Below are positions 16,313 through 19,645 of a DNA stretch of 19,645 nucleotides, in pieces (positions within the stretch are counted from its first letter, which is position 1; every line of letters starts with the position of its first letter). Source of the stretch: UBA8437 sp003445035 (GTDB taxonomy: Bacteria > Planctomycetota > Planctomycetia > Planctomycetales > Planctomycetaceae). The notes under the pieces were generated by a model. The model did not search any database and had not been told where the DNA came from. It worked only from the letters and a program-made list of their open reading frames with translations. The DNA lies in NCBI GenBank assembly GCA_937901285.1, contig CALCHI010000514.1:1-19645 (forward strand), given 5' to 3'. The position numbers and the translations under genes were made by a program.

Positions 16313-17842
16313 TCAGTTCTGCAGTGCGTAGGCCACAACGTTGACGGCCAGCCGCCGGCAACTCTCGGCGTCGTACCCGTTGCCGTAGGGATCACTGACC
16401 TGCTTGAGGTGCGTGATCATGTCGTGAGGCGAGTAGACCAGCACGAGTCGCTTGCCGACCGTGACCCCCCAGAGTTCCAGGGGCCGTTGGCCTCCCGACT
16501 GGCGATCACGGACGCCAGACACCTTGTAGAAGGAACGCAACAACGGATGGTCGTCCGAGATCTTTTCGAGTTTCTGCTGGGGGAACAGCGTGCCGGCCAG
16601 CGAACGCGCGTGCTGGTCAAAGGCGCTGCGACCGCAGCAGTTGTTGATGAACAGGAATCCCCCGGCCTGCAGGTGAGCCCGCAGCGAGACGGTCTCGGAA
16701 TTGCCCAGGCGAGGATTCCGGTGGCCCGTCATGTAGACGAACGGATAGTTGACCAGCCGTTCGGGAGTCGCCTCGACACCTTTCAGATCGAAATGAACCG
16801 CCAGGCTCGAATCGACCGCCAGGTGCCGTAGCCACTGCTGCGTGCTGTTGGGGTCGGGGTTCCAGTCACCGTCGTGCTTGAGCTGGGCCATCTGGAACCG
16901 CTGGCGAGACCGACGGATCGGGGCCTGCAGTTCCCGGGTCACCGCCTGCACCTCGCCCAGTTGTCGCAGTCCGGCGACGTAACTGATGATGTTGATTCCC
17001 AGCCGGATCGCATCTCCCGGCAAAAGTCGTGACCCGTGCGGGTGCACGTGCTCATCCCAGCCGCAGCTCATGTCCCAGGGGGTCAGGATCACCGCGGTGC
17101 GGCATCCGATGTTCATTCCCAGCAGTTGCGGCGGCCCCTGGAAGTCGTGCTGCACACCGTCTTCGAATTTCCGATAGTGCACGTTGGTGTACTTGTGGTA
17201 GGCGCGGAAAACCGGGTGGTCCAACTCGAGATTGTCAAAGGCCCGGTCGGGGAACATCCGGCTCACTTCGCCCATGAACGACCGCCGAAACTCCTCGCGT
17301 CCGCAACAGGCATCGCCCAGCAGCGTTCCCCCGTCAAGAATGTAGCGTCGCAGCGCGGCCCGCTCTTCGGGATTGAACCCGAACATCTCGTGGCCACTGA
17401 TGTAGAGGATCGGAATCTTGGTCTTCTTGTCCGCCTTGTGGTTGGCCACCACTTCCTGGATCGACAGGTGGCGCCAGCCGTACCACAGGCCCAACTCGTA
17501 ACGGCAGTGCCGCATCAGGTTGTCAACATCACCGGGATCGGTGTTCCAGTCCTGTGTCGTGCCGTATTCGAGCTTGGCAATCATCAGGGGCGGTGCCGGC
17601 TCGGCCTTCGGCTCGCTGCGACGCAGGGGCGTCACTGGCAGGGGCAAAGGCGGGAAGCCCTCGGCGGAGGTCTGCCGCTGGGGATTCTTGCGAGGCGGCG
17701 GACCGCAGGTGCCCAAACGCCGGGTCTTCTTCTGCTGCTGGGCCATGGCGAAAGTCGCCAGCCCGACGGCCACCGACAGCACGATCGCCATCCTGACAAC
17801 GCGTCCACCGGTTCCCGCTTCAAGACTCGTCAACTTCTTCAT
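16313..17842 (-). CDS. Exported protein with two tandem DUF4159 domains
   Basis: This 509-residue protein has an N-terminal signal segment (about 16-34, VVRMAIVLSVAVGLATFAMA) and a Pro/Arg-rich linker (about 40-86). Two copies of a DUF4159-like module follow. Copy 1 (about 87-292) has IAKLEYGTTQDWNTDP, PILYISGHEMFG, GGTLLGDACCGREEF and LDHPVFRAYHKYTNV. Copy 2 (about 317-507) has MAQLKHDGDWNPDP, PFVYMTGHRN, GGFLFINNCCGRSAF and DDHPLLRSFYKVSGV. The alternating strands and helices suggest a flavodoxin/GATase1-like fold, and both copies keep a CCGR motif after the Gly-Gly strand. Function is unknown; DUF4159 proteins often sit beside MoxR/vWA clusters. GAGG lies 8 nt upstream of the ATG. Context suggests an exported component or client of the MoxR-vWA machine. 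Confidence 0.87.
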   Translation of the reverse strand: MKKLTSLEAGTGGRVVRMAIVLSVAVGLATFAMAQQQKKTRRLGTCGPPPRKNPQRQTSAEGFPPLPLPVTPLRRSEPKAEPAPPLMIAKLEYGTTQDWNTDPGDVDNLMRHCRYELGLWYGWRHLSIQEVVANHKADKKTKIPILYISGHEMFGFNPEERAALRRYILDGGTLLGDACCGREEFRRSFMGEVSRMFPDRAFDNLELDHPVFRAYHKYTNVHYRKFEDGVQHDFQGPPQLLGMNIGCRTAVILTPWDMSCGWDEHVHPHGSRLLPGDAIRLGINIISYVAGLRQLGEVQAVTRELQAPIRRSRQRFQMAQLKHDGDWNPDPNSTQQWLRHLAVDSSLAVHFDLKGVEATPERLVNYPFVYMTGHRNPRLGNSETVSLRAHLQAGGFLFINNCCGRSAFDQHARSLAGTLFPQQKLEKISDDHPLLRSFYKVSGVRDRQSGGQRPLELWGVTVGKRLVLVYSPHDMITHLKQVSDPYGNGYDAESCRRLAVNVVAYALQN

Positions 17843-17901
17843 GGCCTCGTCCTCTTCTCAAGGATCCTGGTCCACCGCCCGACGACATCTCTCCAGAACA
17901 C

Positions 17902-18690
17902 TCAGGGAGTCTTCGCTCCCCGGGCCCCTTCGGCATCTTTCTTCTTGTCCACATCAGAACCTGCTCCACGCAGTCGTACGCCGGGCTTGGTCGACGGTGC
18001 CGCGATTCGGCCCAGCTCGACCCGGGGGGTCTTCGATGTTACCGCAATCCCTCCCAGCGAACCGTCAAATGTCACAGCTTTCTGGACGTATCGACTCTTC
18101 TGCATGCGTTCGCGGTAGAGTACCGTAAAAAGCTCATCTGTGCGCTTCAACCACGTTTCCTCGGGACGTTCAAAGTGCCAGAGCTCGGCTCGCCAGATCA
18201 GTTCTCCGGGCTTTGAGCCGAAAAACGGTCGGGTTCTGAGCTTGGTGATCAGGATGGCGGCGTGCTGAATGTTGCCCTGGATGGTCAGGATCCGCACTTC
18301 GTCTTCGAACTTGTTGAGCCGCCGGACCTTGGTGTTGATCACCTTGATGTCCTCAGCCGCCAACGGTTGTTCCTCGACGTAGTCGGATCTCGGCACCTTG
18401 AGATTGATGCCCTCCAGCCGACACCGCGGTCCAAAATCGACCTGCAGGTCGTAGACCCTGCCCTCGGTGAGCCCGGCGACGGCAAACCGGCCGGTCTTGG
18501 CATCCACGATCTTGCCGACGAATTTCTTGCGAGTCTTCCGCTCGATCGCAGCAACACCCGTCAGTCCCTTCGTGGGACTGACCAGGCCGGTGATCCGTGG
18601 AGTGACCTGGGCGGCGGCCTGGCTCGGCCAACCAAGCACGACGGCCAGCAACAGTGGCAGTCCGCAACGGACGACACCCTTGTGAATCAT
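17902..18690 (-). CDS. Exported protein with carboxypeptidase-regulatory-like beta domain
   Basis: This 262-residue protein has an N-terminal signal peptide (about 5-27, ending GWPSQAAAQ). Residues about 30-100 read like a prealbumin/carboxypeptidase-regulatory-like beta sandwich: TGVAAIERKTRKKFVGKIVD, then AKTGRFAVAGLTEGRVYDLQ and a closing strand at about 92-98. The middle (about 110-205) is charged and mixed alpha/beta, with RILTIQGNIQHAAILITKLR. The tail (about 225-262) is rich in Lys, Arg, Ala, Gly and Pro and is probably disordered. I do not recognise a named family for the whole protein and assign no function. The ATG at 18690 is chosen because a signal peptide follows directly and it lies 4 nt after the upstream stop; a reading from 19119 would overlap the toroid gene. 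It is 59 bp upstream of the DUF4159 gene. Confidence 0.8.
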   Translation of the reverse strand: MIHKGVVRCGLPLLLAVVLGWPSQAAAQVTPRITGLVSPTKGLTGVAAIERKTRKKFVGKIVDAKTGRFAVAGLTEGRVYDLQVDFGPRCRLEGINLKVPRSDYVEEQPLAAEDIKVINTKVRRLNKFEDEVRILTIQGNIQHAAILITKLRTRPFFGSKPGELIWRAELWHFERPEETWLKRTDELFTVLYRERMQKSRYVQKAVTFDGSLGGIAVTSKTPRVELGRIAAPSTKPGVRLRGAGSDVDKKKDAEGARGAKTP

Positions 18691-18694
18691 CAGA

Positions 18695-19645
18695 TCACCG
18701 TTGGTAAGCGGGCAGGTAGTGCATGTACACCTCCAGCACCAATGAGGCCATGGCGGTCCAGTAGACCTTGTTGCGTCCCACGACGCTGGCCTTCTCGGAC
18801 ATTCCCGGCGGAACGTCCCAGCTGCCGTCCTCGTTCTGCTTTTCGAGAAACATCTCGCGGACCTGCGGGTGCCACTGGTTCCAGTACTTGCCACCAGCCT
18901 GGTAGTTACCCTGGATGGCATAGTAATGGAAGTAATAGAAGTAGGTAACCCCACCGGACTTGCCCCATTTGACCGGGACCTTCGCCATGTGGTCGAGTGC
19001 CTTGATGACCGTGGGATCATTGTAGTGCCCAAGGAGTTGCAGCGAGAGAATTCCGGCCGCAGTGGTGTGCGGCCCCTGTGACGGTCCGGTGTAGCCGAAG
19101 CCGCCCTTGGGGTGTGCACAACTCTTGATGTACTTCACGGCGTTGTCGATGGTCTTCTGCGGCACGGGGATTTCGGCGTTGTTGGCCGCTCGCAGTGCCA
19201 CCACCTGCATCACCGTCACGCTGACGTCCTGGGTGCTGGGGTTGGGCTGGTACCGCCAGCCACCGGCCTTCGACTGGCAGCGGACGATCAGGTCAACCGC
19301 TTTCCTCACCCCCTCCTCGAGTTCCGGATCGGGGTCCATTCCGTACATCTCGGCCATGCACAGCGTGGTCAGGCCGTGCGAGTACATGGGACCGGAGCCG
19401 GCAATCCGCTTCGAGCGGAACAGGCCGCTGTCCTGCTGGGTCCGCAAGATGTACTTCTTGGCCCGTTCGAGCACATCGGTGTAGGGGCCTCGTCCGGGCA
19501 CATGGCCCAGGCCCATGATCGACAGGATCGCCATCGCGTTGGGCGCGTTGCAGTCGTCCCAGGCTCCATCCATCGGCGACCCGTCCCGGATCTGCACCCC
19601 GGCCATATACTTGACCGAGCGACCGAGCGATCCGGTCACCTGATC
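18695..19645 (-). CDS. Prenyltransferase/squalene-oxidase-repeat protein (partial, N-terminus missing)
   Basis: About 316 C-terminal residues are present; the frame is open at the window edge, so the true start and probable signal peptide lie outside. The protein is built of repeats typical of alpha/alpha-toroid terpene-cyclase-like folds: GLGHVPGRGPY, QQDSGLF, GPMYSHGLTTLCMAEMYGMD, CQSKAGGWRYQP, QDVSVTVMQVVALRAANN, PKGGFGYTG and QNEDGSWDV, ending YLPAYQR. This matches the prenyltransferase/squalene oxidase repeat proteins common in planctomycetes. The DXDD acid motif of class II terpene cyclases is not seen; the matching place reads TQDVSVT, so cyclase activity is unlikely. Complement- or alpha-macroglobulin-like toroids act in protein binding, which is a more plausible role. 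A GTG at 19639 could start the frame but would begin in mid-repeat. The next gene follows after 4 nt. Confidence 0.9.
   Translation of the reverse strand, partial: DQVTGSLGRSVKYMAGVQIRDGSPMDGAWDDCNAPNAMAILSIMGLGHVPGRGPYTDVLERAKKYILRTQQDSGLFRSKRIAGSGPMYSHGLTTLCMAEMYGMDPDPELEEGVRKAVDLIVRCQSKAGGWRYQPNPSTQDVSVTVMQVVALRAANNAEIPVPQKTIDNAVKYIKSCAHPKGGFGYTGPSQGPHTTAAGILSLQLLGHYNDPTVIKALDHMAKVPVKWGKSGGVTYFYYFHYYAIQGNYQAGGKYWNQWHPQVREMFLEKQNEDGSWDVPPGMSEKASVVGRNKVYWTAMASLVLEVYMHYLPAYQR

Noticed and set aside
16290..16317. Possible sigma70-like promoter before moxR (minus strand CTGACA followed by TTGATT)
   Set aside because: The -35 like box matches well, but the -10 like box matches only about half of the consensus, and the -35 overlaps the stop of the upstream gene. 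Not reported as a feature.
17036..18118. A 360-codon plus-strand open frame
   Set aside because: It is antisense to the tandem DUF4159 gene and the end of the next gene, and its product has no recognisable motif.
17902..19119. Longer reading of the carboxypeptidase-regulatory-like gene from 19119
   Set aside because: It would overlap the toroid gene by more than 400 bases with Arg/Thr/Ser-rich sequence, and a signal peptide begins at the ATG at 18690.
18695..19645. Terpenoid (squalene/hopene) biosynthesis gene
   Set aside because: The DXDD motif is missing in the visible part and no isoprenoid genes are near; a non-catalytic toroid fits better.
1..19645. tRNA, rRNA, CRISPR, transposase or phage genes
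   Set aside because: Looked for by reading both strands; no repeat-spacer pattern, RNA gene, DDE/recombinase motif or terminal repeats were seen.

Overview
The window is GC-rich, gene-dense bacterial DNA, almost certainly from a planctomycete (Planctomycetota). The evidence is the gene content rather than a marker gene: a MoxR/DUF58/BatA-vWA/vWA/DUF4175 cluster with a DUF4159 protein and a secreted prenyltransferase-repeat (alpha/alpha toroid) protein, PA14/PKD-type exported proteins, a Gfo/Idh/MocA oxidoreductase with the usual planctomycete look, and irregular Shine-Dalgarno use. No rRNA, tRNA, CRISPR array, transposon or phage gene was seen. Coding density is very high and no gene-free stretch reaches 300 bases.

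Left edge (1-1846): a partial membrane protein on the minus strand runs off the window; its N-terminal part looks like the membrane half of 'fused MFS/spermidine synthase' proteins. Across a roughly 140-bp divergent gap with a small heptanucleotide repeat lies a plus-strand SGNH/GDSL-like hydrolase, the only clear plus-strand gene. It converges on the next gene, and both stop codons lie in the arms of a short inverted repeat.

Main block (1861-19645, all minus strand, transcribed right to left): (1) prenyltransferase/squalene-oxidase-repeat protein, 5' end outside the window; (2) exported protein with a carboxypeptidase-regulatory-like beta domain; (3) exported protein with two tandem DUF4159 domains; (4) MoxR AAA+ ATPase; (5) DUF58 protein; (6) BatA/vWA membrane protein; (7) second vWA/GATase-like membrane protein; (8) a 1096-residue DUF4175-like membrane coiled-coil protein; (9) exported protein with PA14-like, PKD and helical-repeat regions; (10) exported jelly-roll/carbohydrate-binding-like protein; (11) Gfo/Idh/MocA oxidoreductase. 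Spacing within 4-10 is tight (1, 9, 59, 21 and 12 bp, then a 4-base GTGA overlap), so these seven are probably one transcription unit. Genes 1-3 are probably linked upstream (4 and 59 bp, then 144 bp before moxR). The oxidoreductase follows after 128 bp and may be separate.

How the genes may work together (inference): MoxR-type AAA+ ATPases with vWA proteins act as chaperone-like systems that mature or insert metal cofactors or remodel membrane and periplasmic complexes. Here the ATPase and the cytoplasmic DUF58 protein would act on the two membrane vWA proteins and the large DUF4175-like protein, whose extracytoplasmic parts could organise the co-encoded exported proteins (toroid, DUF4159 pair, PA14/PKD, jelly-roll). 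The substrate is unknown. The whole cluster, in particular its exported half, is the best candidate in the window for an undescribed envelope-associated system.
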